Shown one piece after another: positions 25,951 through 34,231 of a stretch of DNA of 64,000 bases. Source of the stretch: Micromonospora sediminimaris (lineage in GTDB: Bacteria > Actinomycetota > Actinomycetes > Mycobacteriales > Micromonosporaceae); assembly GCA_900112325.1 (NCBI GenBank), contig FOLJ01000014.1, forward strand, positions 124,001 through 188,000. The letters are read 5' to 3'. The position numbers were made by a program, and so were the translations under genes. The notes beneath the pieces are model-generated. The model made no database searches and was not told the DNA's origin. It saw only the letters and a program-made list of their open reading frames with translations. How positions within the stretch are numbered: the first letter of the stretch is position 1; each line of letters starts with the position of its first letter.

Positions 25951-26538
25951 ATGGGCGGCGGAAGCAACGACCGACCGCCCGCCGTATCCGCAGCAGCCGA
26001 CGATGCGACACGACCCCAGCACGATCCCGGTGGCGACGCGGGTGGACCGAGCGGGAAACCGACGGCGGGTGTCCCACGGCCGGTCGGCCCCGACTGGGTT
26101 CCAGCCGATCCGGCGACCCTGCCCGAACGCGTACGGCACGCCGTCGACCATTTCCAGCCTCGCCCCGCCGGCGCGACCCGGCCCACCCTCGGCTTGTTCA
26201 ACGGCGAGGAGATCTACTCAGGAGGCGGCGACAGGTCCCTGGCCGCCGACCTGGACCACGATCCGCTACGCGGACCACCAGTCACCTTCTACGACCACGC
26301 AGAGTCCAAAGCCGCCGCGAGAATGCGCCGCACCCACGCCCAAGAGGCCGACCTCGCGATCGACAATACCGTCTGCGGCAGCAACGACCGGGACCAGAGC
26401 TACCCCTGGACCTGCGACAAGATGCTTCCCGCCATCCTTCCGGCGGGTAGCCGCCTACGCGTGTGGGTCACTCGCGACGGCGGAACCACATGGTGGCACC
26501 GTGTCTATACCGGCACCGGAGAAAGGATCACCCCGTGA
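25951..26538 (+). CDS. SCP1.201-like deaminase toxin
   Basis: A 195-residue protein. The first 60 residues are Pro/Gly/Asp-rich and disordered. The C-terminal 120 residues carry the cytidine-deaminase-fold signature of the SCP1.201 polymorphic-toxin family. The zinc-binding His and catalytic Glu are in HAESKAAARMR. The zinc Cys pair is split between NTVCGSND and PWTCDKMLP, and LPAGSRLRVWV is the final strand. Such domains deaminate nucleic acid or nucleotides (the double-stranded DNA cytidine deaminase DddA belongs to this family). There is no long delivery domain on the toxin itself; the upstream helical protein may provide that. The immunity gene overlaps its stop (GTGA). Confidence 0.8.
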   Translation: MGGGSNDRPPAVSAAADDATRPQHDPGGDAGGPSGKPTAGVPRPVGPDWVPADPATLPERVRHAVDHFQPRPAGATRPTLGLFNGEEIYSGGGDRSLAADLDHDPLRGPPVTFYDHAESKAAARMRRTHAQEADLAIDNTVCGSNDRDQSYPWTCDKMLPAILPAGSRLRVWVTRDGGTTWWHRVYTGTGERITP

Positions 26539-26924
26539 CACTGCTGCTACGCGACTACCACGGTCACGCCTACGACGCGACCAGCCCCGCCGACGCCGGA
26601 CACTGGTTCGACGAACAGATTCAGACGGTCATGCCCCACGGAGGATGTGGACAGACACTCACGATCGGCACCGACGACAAGCCGGTCCTCCGCATCGACA
26701 TCGACATCGACGCCGACCGCGCAGCAGTGCAGTGGCTACCCGACGGCAGCCACGCCACCGAACACGAACCCGACACACCAATCACCGTCTACGAATCACC
26801 CGACACCGGCCTGATAGACATCTCCCCCGAACTCGCCCGAGTGACCACCGCAACAGCCCGAGCAGCCCTCCTCGAATACGCCGCCACACGCCAACGACCC
26901 ACCACCATCGACTGGAGCCACTGA
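26535..26924 (+). CDS. Imm1-family immunity protein
   Basis: A 129-residue acidic protein. The features AGHWFDEQIQTV, DDKPVLRIDIDIDADRAAVQWLP and the late ISPELARVTTATARAALLEYA follow the Imm1 pattern, the usual partner of SCP1.201-type deaminases. The GTG at 26535 overlaps the toxin stop by four bases, giving tight co-translation. An upstream ATG in the same frame lies inside the toxin gene and is rejected. It should bind and block the deaminase encoded just before it, protecting producer and kin. Confidence 0.75.
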   Translation: MTLLLRDYHGHAYDATSPADAGHWFDEQIQTVMPHGGCGQTLTIGTDDKPVLRIDIDIDADRAAVQWLPDGSHATEHEPDTPITVYESPDTGLIDISPELARVTTATARAALLEYAATRQRPTTIDWSH

Positions 26925-27098
26925 GACCGGTCCCCTTCATGACCCGCCGCGTTGCTGGACGAATTGGCACACCGACGGCGGTGCGTAGACGAGCAGCGTG
27001 GCCACGCCCGCACGGTAGTGTGACTGCCACCATACGGCGGGGTCCCTTACGTTCGGATTTCCCTCAGGTCAGCGGGAGGGCGATCCGGGGAGGCTGCG

Positions 27099-28388
27099 AT
27101 GGCAGACCCACATGAGCTGAGCGAGATGTGGCGCACGCTCGGACAGCAGTTGGCCACCTTCCGCAAGGCAGCCGGTCATACCCAACACGAGCTGGCACCC
27201 ATGATCAGCTACGGGCGCAGCACGATCGCGAACGTGGAGGTCGGCCGCCAGCATGCGCCCAGATCCTTCTGGGATCGCTGCGATCAGGTTCTGGGTACGG
27301 ATGGGCACTTGACCAGGGCCTACGATCGTCTCCAGATGCTGCGGCATGCGCTCAGTCCCTCAGATCGCATGGCCCCTCACCATCAGGTGATGCCAGGTGG
27401 GCAGTTCGACATCGAGCCCCCGCAGGAGCCAGACATGCAACGTCGAGATCTTCTCACCGCCATCGTGGCGATCGCTTCCACCGGCGCCATTCCCGCACCC
27501 ACCAGCCCGGGATCGCTTCTCGGTGATATGGATGTGCAAGGGATGGCGCGACGAACCGCGCGGCTACGGCGACTCGACAACTACCTCGGCGGCACGGATA
27601 CTCTGCCGCTCTACGAGGCCGAGATCCGCAGCACCATCACCGCGCTACGCACTGGCACGTTCAGCGGCTCAACCGGCAGAGCGCTGCTGTCGCTGCTGGC
27701 AGAACAAGCCCAACTCGCAGGCTGGGCAGCCTTCGACGGAGGAAACGAGCACTACGCGGCCACGCTCTTTACCAGGAGTCGGTCGATCGCGATGGAGATC
27801 GGCAACCAACTGTTGGCCGCCAACGCGCTGGCCTTGCTGGCCTACCAACGGGCGAGCCTCGGCCAGCCTGGCCTATCCGCTGCCGAAGCGTCCCGACTGC
27901 CGGCAGATGCGAGATTCCATCCTACCGTCCGGGCGCTGCTGCTTGAGCGGCTGGCATTCACCTACGCCGTCGCAGGTCTCGAACGCCAGGCAGGCCATGC
28001 TCTCGACGAGGCACGCGAGGCCCTCGACCAACCCATCGATGGTCCTGCCCCTGACTGGGCGGCATGGGTTGACCGAGACGAACTCCGGATCATGACAGGC
28101 CGGGTCTGGTCCGAACTACGAAGGCCATTGCGCGCGGTACCAGAACTGGAAGAGACCTTGAACCGGTTCGACGATATGTACGCACGGGACAAAGCTCTGT
28201 ACTCCACCTGGCTCGCGAGCGCATACCTCGACGCAGGGGAAGCCGAGCAAGCTGCCCATGTACTGATGCGGTCAAAGCGGCTATGCGAAGGGATCGCCTC
28301 CCCCCGCCCCACTGCCCGCATCAATGCCCTCCGACAGCGGCTCCTGCCCTACCGGGACGTCGTTCCGATCGCAGAAGCCCTCGCGTAG
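27099..28388 (+). CDS. XRE-family HTH regulator with TPR-like C-terminus
   Basis: A 429-residue protein. Residues 7-70 form an XRE helix-turn-helix (LATFRKAAGHTQHELAPMI, STIANVEVGRQHAP). A linker with RRDLLTAIVAIASTGAIP follows, then about 300 residues of helical repeats (ALLAYQRASLGQPGLSAAEA, GEAEQAAHVLMRS) of the type found in many actinobacterial transcriptional regulators. GGGAGG six bases before the ATG supports the start. It lies 175 bases downstream of the immunity gene and is convergent with CutA. Possible targets include its own promoter or the toxin operon; no binding evidence is visible. Confidence 0.85.
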   Translation: MADPHELSEMWRTLGQQLATFRKAAGHTQHELAPMISYGRSTIANVEVGRQHAPRSFWDRCDQVLGTDGHLTRAYDRLQMLRHALSPSDRMAPHHQVMPGGQFDIEPPQEPDMQRRDLLTAIVAIASTGAIPAPTSPGSLLGDMDVQGMARRTARLRRLDNYLGGTDTLPLYEAEIRSTITALRTGTFSGSTGRALLSLLAEQAQLAGWAAFDGGNEHYAATLFTRSRSIAMEIGNQLLAANALALLAYQRASLGQPGLSAAEASRLPADARFHPTVRALLLERLAFTYAVAGLERQAGHALDEAREALDQPIDGPAPDWAAWVDRDELRIMTGRVWSELRRPLRAVPELEETLNRFDDMYARDKALYSTWLASAYLDAGEAEQAAHVLMRSKRLCEGIASPRPTARINALRQRLLPYRDVVPIAEALA

Positions 28389-28392
28389 ACGG

Positions 28393-28734
28393 TCATCGCC
28401 CCTCAGCGTCACCACCGGCGCCGATGACGCCCTGTACCCACTGCAGATAAGACGGCGCACCTGCGAGCACCTCTACCGCGACAATCTCCGGATTGGACCA
28501 CTCGTGGTGTTCTCTCAGGTGGCACTCCAGCCGGGGATAGACCTCGGCACTGGTCCTGAGCACGACCTGCCATTCCTGGCCGGTGCCGAACGATCCCTCG
28601 TGCCAGAACACCGACTCGACCGGCCCAACGACCTGGCCACCCGCTGCCAGCCGCTCCCGCACCGCACCCTGCGCTAACCGCCGTGCGACCTCCAGGCTGC
28701 CGGCAGCCGTGTACACATACAGCACCCCACTCAT
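28393..28734 (-). CDS. cutA: CutA-like divalent-ion tolerance family protein
   Basis: A 113-residue protein with the ferredoxin-like CutA layout: VLYVYTAAGSLEVARRLAQG, then VVGPVESVFWHEGSFGTGQEW, then CHLREHHEWSNPEIVAVEV and a terminal YLQWVQG. CutA trimers have been linked to copper tolerance and other roles. The family usually shows more conserved Cys/His near the first strand, so the match is good but not perfect. The ATG at 28734 is preferred to frames extending 42 residues upstream, since CutA starts at this strand. It converges with the XRE gene, with only four bases between the stops. Confidence 0.75.
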   Translation of the reverse strand: MSGVLYVYTAAGSLEVARRLAQGAVRERLAAGGQVVGPVESVFWHEGSFGTGQEWQVVLRTSAEVYPRLECHLREHHEWSNPEIVAVEVLAGAPSYLQWVQGVIGAGGDAEGR

Positions 28735-28924
28735 GAAGCAAACACTACGCATCAGCAGCGGGGCGTCCGATCCTCGGCGCGTTAAGCGCAACGTCCGGCC
28801 GACCTTCCGTAAGGCGCGACTGCGACGGTAGCACCAGCCACGCACGGACAGGTACGACAACCGATGCTGACCGTGTCACCGGGGGGCTTAGCTGCCAGCA
28901 GCGCCGCCGGCCGGCCTACCGCCA

Positions 28925-28960
28925 CCCCAGCCCCAGCCCCAGCCCCAGCCCCAGCCCCAG
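28925..28960. repeat. (CCCCAG)6 tandem hexanucleotide repeat
   Basis: Six perfect CCCCAG units in the short gap between the CutA gene and the 2'-5' RNA ligase-like gene. It is likely slippage-prone and not obviously part of any coding frame. It is too short and spacer-less to be a CRISPR array. Confidence 0.9.
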
Positions 28961-28973
28961 CGACGAGCTGATG

Positions 28974-29639
28974 TCACGCGGCCAAGGGCACTGTCGCGAC
29001 GGTCCTCCATCGGTAGGTGCGGTCCTCTCGTCGGAGCGCGATCAGCGGCACCTGCCTGATTGTCACCTGCACCGGGGGCTGTTCACGGAGTTCGGCCAGC
29101 CGGGCGCGTATGGGTTCGGTTGATGCTGGTGCGCCGCTGTAGGCGATGGTGACGTGCGGCCGGAATCCCTGCGCAGGCTCGGGGACGCTGGGCCACACCG
29201 CGCCGACGGCGCCCCGAATGGTGGCGCGGAGGTGTTCCACGCGGTCCCAGGGCCGCACGAGCAGGCCGACTCCTTCGGCGTCGGCGTCGACCGGGCCGAG
29301 GGACAGTTCCAGCGGCGGCAGATTGGAGCCGCGTTGCCGGGTCTCGGCGACGATCGCCTCGATGTCGCCGTCGCTGACCTCGTCGGTGAAACCGAGTCCT
29401 TGCATGGTGAGGTGCAGGCCGTCGAGCGGCACCAAGTCCAATCCGGGCAGCGCCAGTTGGCGTTGTAGGTCGGTGACGAGGTGGTGGAGTTGGGGCTGGC
29501 TTTCGAAGGTGAGGTGCCACGTGTAGAACTGGCGGTCGGCTCGCCAGCCGGGGCGCCAGTACCAGTGGTTGGTGAGTTGGGGCAGGTCCTGGTAGGCGGT
29601 CCAGCGTTGGTGGAGGCTGGCCAGTTCCCGGCTACTCAT
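28974..29639 (-). CDS. 2'-5' RNA ligase / LigT-like 2H phosphoesterase
   Basis: A 221-residue protein with the two H-x-T/S motifs of the 2H superfamily: HLTM at residues 76-79 and HVTIAY near 165. They are separated by about 90 residues, as expected for the duplicated half-sites of LigT/CPDase enzymes. Family members hydrolyse cyclic phosphates or ligate RNA halves. The start overlaps the stop of the XRE gene (ATGA at 29636-29639), so the two are translationally coupled. This raises the possibility that it degrades a cyclic nucleotide or RNA signal sensed upstream, which is inference. Confidence 0.75.
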   Translation of the reverse strand: MSSRELASLHQRWTAYQDLPQLTNHWYWRPGWRADRQFYTWHLTFESQPQLHHLVTDLQRQLALPGLDLVPLDGLHLTMQGLGFTDEVSDGDIEAIVAETRQRGSNLPPLELSLGPVDADAEGVGLLVRPWDRVEHLRATIRGAVGAVWPSVPEPAQGFRPHVTIAYSGAPASTEPIRARLAELREQPPVQVTIRQVPLIALRREDRTYRWRTVATVPLAA

Positions 29640-30988
29640 GGCGGTGATGGTAGAGCGGGTGGTGTCGTGGCATCGAGCTGTGTGCGGTCGGCGAGCATGT
29701 CAGCGACGTGCCGCAGCTGCGGGTGGCGGGCGAAGGGCTGGGCGCTGGCGAGGAATTGGCGGGCGCGTTGGTGGACCGATTCGAACCGCTGGTCTGCGGT
29801 GAGGGTGAGCGCTTCCGCCGCCAGCGTGGCTGCCTGTTCGGGGTCGGGGTTGTCGGTGTGCAGGTGCGCGGTGGCCAGGTCGAGGCGGCTCAGTGCGCGC
29901 GGGCCAGCCAGCGCCGCTGCGTCGAAGGCGGTGATGGCGGTGGTGAGGTGGTCGGTGACGCCTGCGGTGCGGCCGAGGGCCAGGTAGGCGGTTGCCGTGT
30001 TGGCCGCGGTCCTGACCGGGCAGTACGGGCCGAGGGCGAGGCTCGCGCTGACCGGGCCACCAGGTGGCTGGCCGGGCAGCATGGTGAACGCGCGGTCGAC
30101 GGCGCGGTCGACGCCATAGTGGTCGCCGAGCCGGGCGAGCGCGCGGGCTTCCCCGTTGATGGTGAGGCGGAGGCGGTGCGGGCTGGCGCTGGCGCGGCGC
30201 AAGCCGTCCTGGGCGTAGGCGAGCGCGTCGTGGTAGTCGCCGGTGTAGAACGCGATCAAGCTTTGCGTGGCGCGGGCCCATGCCTGCACGTCGGGTTGCT
30301 CGGCGGCGTCGGCGAGGTCGAACGCTTCGGCGGCGTAAGCGTGCGCCACCCGGAACGCACGCAGATCCAGGGCGAGGGCGCTGAGGATCCCGGACAGGTG
30401 CGCGGCGGCGGTGTAGAGCCGTGCCCGTTGCGGCGGATGCTGCCGGCCCGCCATGAGCTGGTCGACATAGGCGCGCAGTGGTCGCATGCGCGCCATGAGG
30501 ACCGTCGGGGTGAGGCGTTCGTTGTCCGTGATCGCCTGCCGCACCTCGTGTTCCAGGTACGCCAGGCGGGCGTCATCGTCGGTGGCCGACTTCAATGTCA
30601 TCCGGCGAGCATCGATACTCTCTTCGAGTTCCCAGAGAACAAAGCCACCATCCGCGCCGGGGGCGTCGGGGCTGGTGTGGGTGGGGGCCGCCGGCCGGGA
30701 CCTGGGTGTGGTCCCTTGAATCGCCGACAGGCGGCGCCGCCGGCCCAGGTCGGCGATGTGGTCATACTCGGCGGCAAGCGCGCCCCCGGTCTGCAGCACC
30801 GTGTCGCAGCGGGACCAGAACGCGCGGTCGGGGTGCTGGTGGCCGGTCTCGGTGTTCGCCACCGTGCTGCGCCCGTACTGCACCAGCCGGGAGAAGCCGT
30901 GCTGCGTGTGACCGGCGGCCTTGCGTAACTGGGCGAGCCGACGGCCGAGCGCACGCCGGGCGGTCTTGATCTCGTCGCTGTCGGCCAT
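29636..30988 (-). CDS. XRE-family HTH regulator with TPR-like C-terminus
   Basis: A 450-residue protein with an XRE helix-turn-helix (RLAQLRKAAGHTQHGFSRLV, RSTVANTETGHQHPD). It is closely similar in layout to the regulator at 27099 and is followed by about 330 residues of TPR-like helices. The ATG at 30988 is preferred over one 33 bases upstream because a G-rich site lies close before it. A cluster of TGTCGG elements with a perfect palindrome lies 166-251 bases upstream and is a candidate operator. It is in an operon with the 2H phosphoesterase. Confidence 0.8.
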   Translation of the reverse strand: MADSDEIKTARRALGRRLAQLRKAAGHTQHGFSRLVQYGRSTVANTETGHQHPDRAFWSRCDTVLQTGGALAAEYDHIADLGRRRRLSAIQGTTPRSRPAAPTHTSPDAPGADGGFVLWELEESIDARRMTLKSATDDDARLAYLEHEVRQAITDNERLTPTVLMARMRPLRAYVDQLMAGRQHPPQRARLYTAAAHLSGILSALALDLRAFRVAHAYAAEAFDLADAAEQPDVQAWARATQSLIAFYTGDYHDALAYAQDGLRRASASPHRLRLTINGEARALARLGDHYGVDRAVDRAFTMLPGQPPGGPVSASLALGPYCPVRTAANTATAYLALGRTAGVTDHLTTAITAFDAAALAGPRALSRLDLATAHLHTDNPDPEQAATLAAEALTLTADQRFESVHQRARQFLASAQPFARHPQLRHVADMLADRTQLDATTPPALPSPP

Positions 30989-31153
30989 CGCTGCTAACCC
31001 CCGATCACCTGCGTGCGTCACCGGTCACGATGCGCGCACACCATAGCTGCGACCGGTGACGTTCCCGACCGGCCGGAACGCTGCCAGGCGTTGGCGCGGC
31101 CGACGGGCGCGTCCCGGGCTCACGCGACCCTGCGCACTGTTTCATCGGCTGTC

Positions 31154-31239
31154 ATTGTCGGGATCGATGGCAAGCGACAGCCGGATTGCGTTGTCAAAGT
31201 TTTGTCGGAGTTGGTGTCGGCATCTGCCGACAATGTCGG
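31154..31239. promoter_or_regulatory. TGTCGG element cluster with palindrome CCGACAATGTCGG
   Basis: ATTGTCGG at 31154, TTTGTCGG at 31201, GGTGTCGG at 31213 and the 13-bp palindrome CCGACAATGTCGG at 31227-31239 fall within 86 bases, upstream of the XRE operon (start 30988, minus). A similar cluster lies at 18444-18519. Candidate operator; the cognate regulator is not known. Confidence 0.45.
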
Positions 31240-31335
31240 GGTACGACGCTGCGGGCGTGTCGACCCGGAGGCGGCATACCGTCCCTGCATGGCCTCCGAA
31301 CGCTGCGACTTCACGCCCGAATAGCCAAGGGGCCA

Positions 31336-31558
31336 TGAGCAAGCCGACAAAGACCTCGGGTTCCTCGACCGGAACGGCACACTGACCCGCGACCTGTGCG
31401 GCGTGCTGACCCACCACGTCCTGTTCCTGTTCAACCGGCTCGCCACTCGGCCACTGATACCTGGCTGCTGGCCCCGGCCGCCGAACACATCACCTTCCAC
31501 CACCCGTCCAACTCCCACCCGCTGATCAACCTGCCGAGGCGACCGACAGCAGGGTAAA
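31336..31558 (+). pseudogene. Relic of lantibiotic dehydratase / thiopeptide-type C-terminal domain
   Basis: One frame reads DLGFLDRNGTLTRDLCGVL then THHVLFLFNRLA, resembling the end of a thiopeptide-type bacteriocin biosynthesis (LanB C-terminal) domain. It then shifts frame into TDTWLLAPAAEHITFHH. The frameshift and lack of any N-terminal part mark it as decayed. This is by memory of the family pattern, so the identity is tentative. The rest of 31240-31908 shows no gene. Confidence 0.4.
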
Positions 31559-31908
31559 AGCGGTGAACACCTCCCAAGCCACACCTGACGCCGTCGACAC
31601 AGCGGCATTGCGTGAACAACTTGTCTCCACTCTCAAAAAGCGCTTCGCTCGGGACGTGCCGTTCTCGAGGTGGCCTGGCGGCAGCCGGCGTCGCAGACCG
31701 GGGCGTGTGCGATGTACGGCGGGCGCAATCGATCCACGAGCTGACCGACGTTGGCCCTCAGGTCCCTCAGCGGCCGTGAGACTGGGCGGAAGTCACGCAT
31801 TGCTGCACGTCATGTCGGCCTGGCGTGCCGCGCGGTCCTCCCCGGGATGCAACGTGTTGATCAACGCATGCCTCCGAGCGTCTGATGCATGCGCATCGAC
31901 GGAACCAC

Positions 31909-31914
31909 TATCCT
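31909..31914 (+). promoter_or_regulatory. Putative -10 element of a leaderless transcript
   Basis: TATCCT ends six bases before the GTG at 31921. This is the spacing of leaderless actinobacterial promoters, in which transcription starts at the start codon. No ribosome binding site is visible before this GTG, which agrees. Confidence 0.4.
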
Positions 31915-31920
31915 ACGGTC

Positions 31921-33921
31921 GTGACCTACACTGTGGCCGCCAGTCAGTCCTTCGCCGCCTTTGATCCGCTAGAGGTAAAGGGCAAGCTAGAAAACAGCCT
32001 GGCAGCGCGGCGCGCCTTGAGGCGCGAGATCGAGAACATCCTAAGCTCGTACGTCGGATGGTACGACCCTTTCTGCGAGCTAGTCCAAAATGGGCTAGAC
32101 GCCTTGGAGAAGCGGGCACGCGATGAAGAACTAGCGGGAACAAGCGGCAGCTATTCACAACAGCTGCGCGTTATTGTTGATCTGGACGAGAATCAGCTGA
32201 CAGTCTCCGACAACGGATGCGGCATGACCTATGATGAGTTCCAGCGCTTCCTAGCGCCGAACTTCTCATTCAAAGAGGAAGCCACATCGCGTGGCCATAA
32301 AGGTGTCGGAGCGACATACCTTGCCTACGGGTTCAACTATCTCCGAGTGCACACCCGAGGGCTCGGAAATGAATCTTGCGGACGAATTCTAGGCGGCCGC
32401 GCATGGCTTAGAGGTCCGGGAGACAGCGATGCTCCGCTCGTTGAACCCGATCCAAATCCCGACATCGATGACAAATTCGAAGAGATGGATCGAGGGACAT
32501 CTGTAACCGTTCGCTTCGACGGGCAAACGCAGCCGAGGAAACTAAGTTGGCTGTCTGCAAGAAACGCCGAAACATGGCTTACGATCCTAAGAGTGAAGAC
32601 TGGGATCGGCTCTGTAGAGCCGGCGTCGGATAAGAAGGTCGAAGTGGTTTGCATCGCCGGCGGGGAAATCTCGACTTCAACCACTGACAGCATTTCTTAT
32701 CTCTGGTTACATGAGGAGAAGAGCAAATCCGCTCGCATCAGGGATGTAGAGCAGAAGGCATCCGAATTCTTCGAGAAATACGGGCCTTCAAAGCCGTTGC
32801 CAAACGCCTATCGGCAGCTTGACTTCATATATGACGAGTATGGCCCAATCGACTGCAAGAGTATTCTGACCCCCGAAGTGTTTACAGAGCACCAGGAGAT
32901 CATTGAAACACACGAGCCGAGCATACGGGTTGAATATGGCTACACCACCAAGCTCTGGAAGGTGTTCAACGAGAAGTTGGGCGTCCGAGGCAACATGCAG
33001 GTGCTGAGAGCAGGAATTCAGCTTGCCGCCAACGGGATGCCCCAGGGCGACGTAATTCAGGTTCCGTTAACCAGGTATACCGGTCGACAAAATCAGGTCC
33101 ACCTACTCATCCATTTTCAAAACTACACCCCGGACCTTGGCAGAAAGGGCTTCGCAAAACCGCTTGTTGATTTCGCCACCGACGTCGCCGTTGCCATTGT
33201 CCAAGGGCCAATCACGCGACTTCGTTCCAGCATGAAGCGCGACTCCGGCATCGCACCCGATCTCGATCGGGAGCTCAAGCTTGACGACTGGAAGGAGGAA
33301 ATGATCAGACATGAAGCAGCTTCACCACTCCTTCTTTCTTCCAATCACTTCTTCGCCCCAACGAAGCGGATTAGCATCACCTCCACCCCTACGCGTGAAC
33401 AGGATGCCATCGCCCTGTTCCACGAGATCATTTCTGGCGGAGTGGTGCGCGGCCTATCCATCATGTCGACGAACGAGCGGTTCAAGTACGACAGCCTCTT
33501 CCGGATCAATTTTCAGCACGATCGCGAATTACTTGAATTCGATGAGGAGAGCAATCCGCTGGGCATCGACGCCCAGGTGCTCGATGGACTTCACGGCAAG
33601 ATCACGCAGCCCAAGGTATTGGAATACAAATATTCTGTCGACGGTCTAATCAACGACCTAGACGCACAGGAAAAGAATCTCAAGGACATTGATCTGTGCG
33701 TGGCATGGAAGATGGGCGAGCAGTGGCGGGAGAGATTTGCAGTTACTTCTCTCTTACTTCCGGAGAACGTATCCCAGCGTGAATACCACGGAGTGACCCA
33801 CGTTCTTCAAGATCCTGATTCTGGCGCCCGTCACTGCGACCTCATTATCCTCGAAGAGCTCGTGTCACTTCTCATGGACGCGCCAGGAACGCACGAGGTG
33901 CAAAGAGCGAACTACGAGTAA
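31921..33921 (+). CDS. GHKL (Hsp90/MutL-like) ATPase at left edge of defence island
   Basis: A 666-residue protein with a GHKL ATPase domain in the first 200 residues: the N-box CELVQNGLDAL (Glu53, Asn57), the G1 motif VSDNGCGM (Asp97) and the G2 loop SRGHKGVGATYLAYGF near residue 125. The remaining 450 residues contain beta-rich and helical segments without a recognised domain. The start is the GTG at 31921, in keeping with the TATCCT element just upstream. The gene is clearly AT-richer than its neighbours, with different codon use, suggesting separate acquisition. Proteins of this type (large lone ATP-binding proteins) often lie in defence islands; the partner and output are unknown. Confidence 0.75.
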   Translation: MTYTVAASQSFAAFDPLEVKGKLENSLAARRALRREIENILSSYVGWYDPFCELVQNGLDALEKRARDEELAGTSGSYSQQLRVIVDLDENQLTVSDNGCGMTYDEFQRFLAPNFSFKEEATSRGHKGVGATYLAYGFNYLRVHTRGLGNESCGRILGGRAWLRGPGDSDAPLVEPDPNPDIDDKFEEMDRGTSVTVRFDGQTQPRKLSWLSARNAETWLTILRVKTGIGSVEPASDKKVEVVCIAGGEISTSTTDSISYLWLHEEKSKSARIRDVEQKASEFFEKYGPSKPLPNAYRQLDFIYDEYGPIDCKSILTPEVFTEHQEIIETHEPSIRVEYGYTTKLWKVFNEKLGVRGNMQVLRAGIQLAANGMPQGDVIQVPLTRYTGRQNQVHLLIHFQNYTPDLGRKGFAKPLVDFATDVAVAIVQGPITRLRSSMKRDSGIAPDLDRELKLDDWKEEMIRHEAASPLLLSSNHFFAPTKRISITSTPTREQDAIALFHEIISGGVVRGLSIMSTNERFKYDSLFRINFQHDRELLEFDEESNPLGIDAQVLDGLHGKITQPKVLEYKYSVDGLINDLDAQEKNLKDIDLCVAWKMGEQWRERFAVTSLLLPENVSQREYHGVTHVLQDPDSGARHCDLIILEELVSLLMDAPGTHEVQRANYE

Positions 33922-34128
33922 GTGGCTCTTGAGACGGGACGTTCACCGGCTCTTCGATCAGGGGACATCGCTGTGCACTCGGGCACCCTTACGATCAGCC
34001 TCCGGGAGGAACTGGCCAGATACCCGGCCTACACGCCTCTGCAGGGCCGACTGCGCGCGATCAGGCTGGATCGCGGGCAGATCGGCTGGATGGAGAAGCA
34101 CTGGCGGCAGCACCGGTCCGACTCCTGA
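33922..34128 (+). CDS. Small protein immediately downstream of GHKL ATPase
   Basis: A 68-residue frame starting at a GTG directly abutting the preceding stop codon. It contains ISLREELARYPAY, then RLRAIRLDRGQIGWMEKHWR. The length and basic/aromatic composition are protein-like, but no family is recognised. It may instead be the tail of a decayed gene. It is convergent with the SF1 helicase gene. Confidence 0.35.
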   Translation: MALETGRSPALRSGDIAVHSGTLTISLREELARYPAYTPLQGRLRAIRLDRGQIGWMEKHWRQHRSDS

Positions 34129-34231
34129 ACAACCGCCGCCCGCACAGGGTGGATCGAGGTAGACGGTGCCGGTGCACAGCTCTCCTCGCCTCGGGCCGTC
34201 CGAGACGCAGACAGGCCGCGGCCACCAACAC

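Noticed and set aside
28925..28960. CCCCAG array considered as CRISPR
   Set aside because: Hexamer tandem without spacers; no cas genes in the window.
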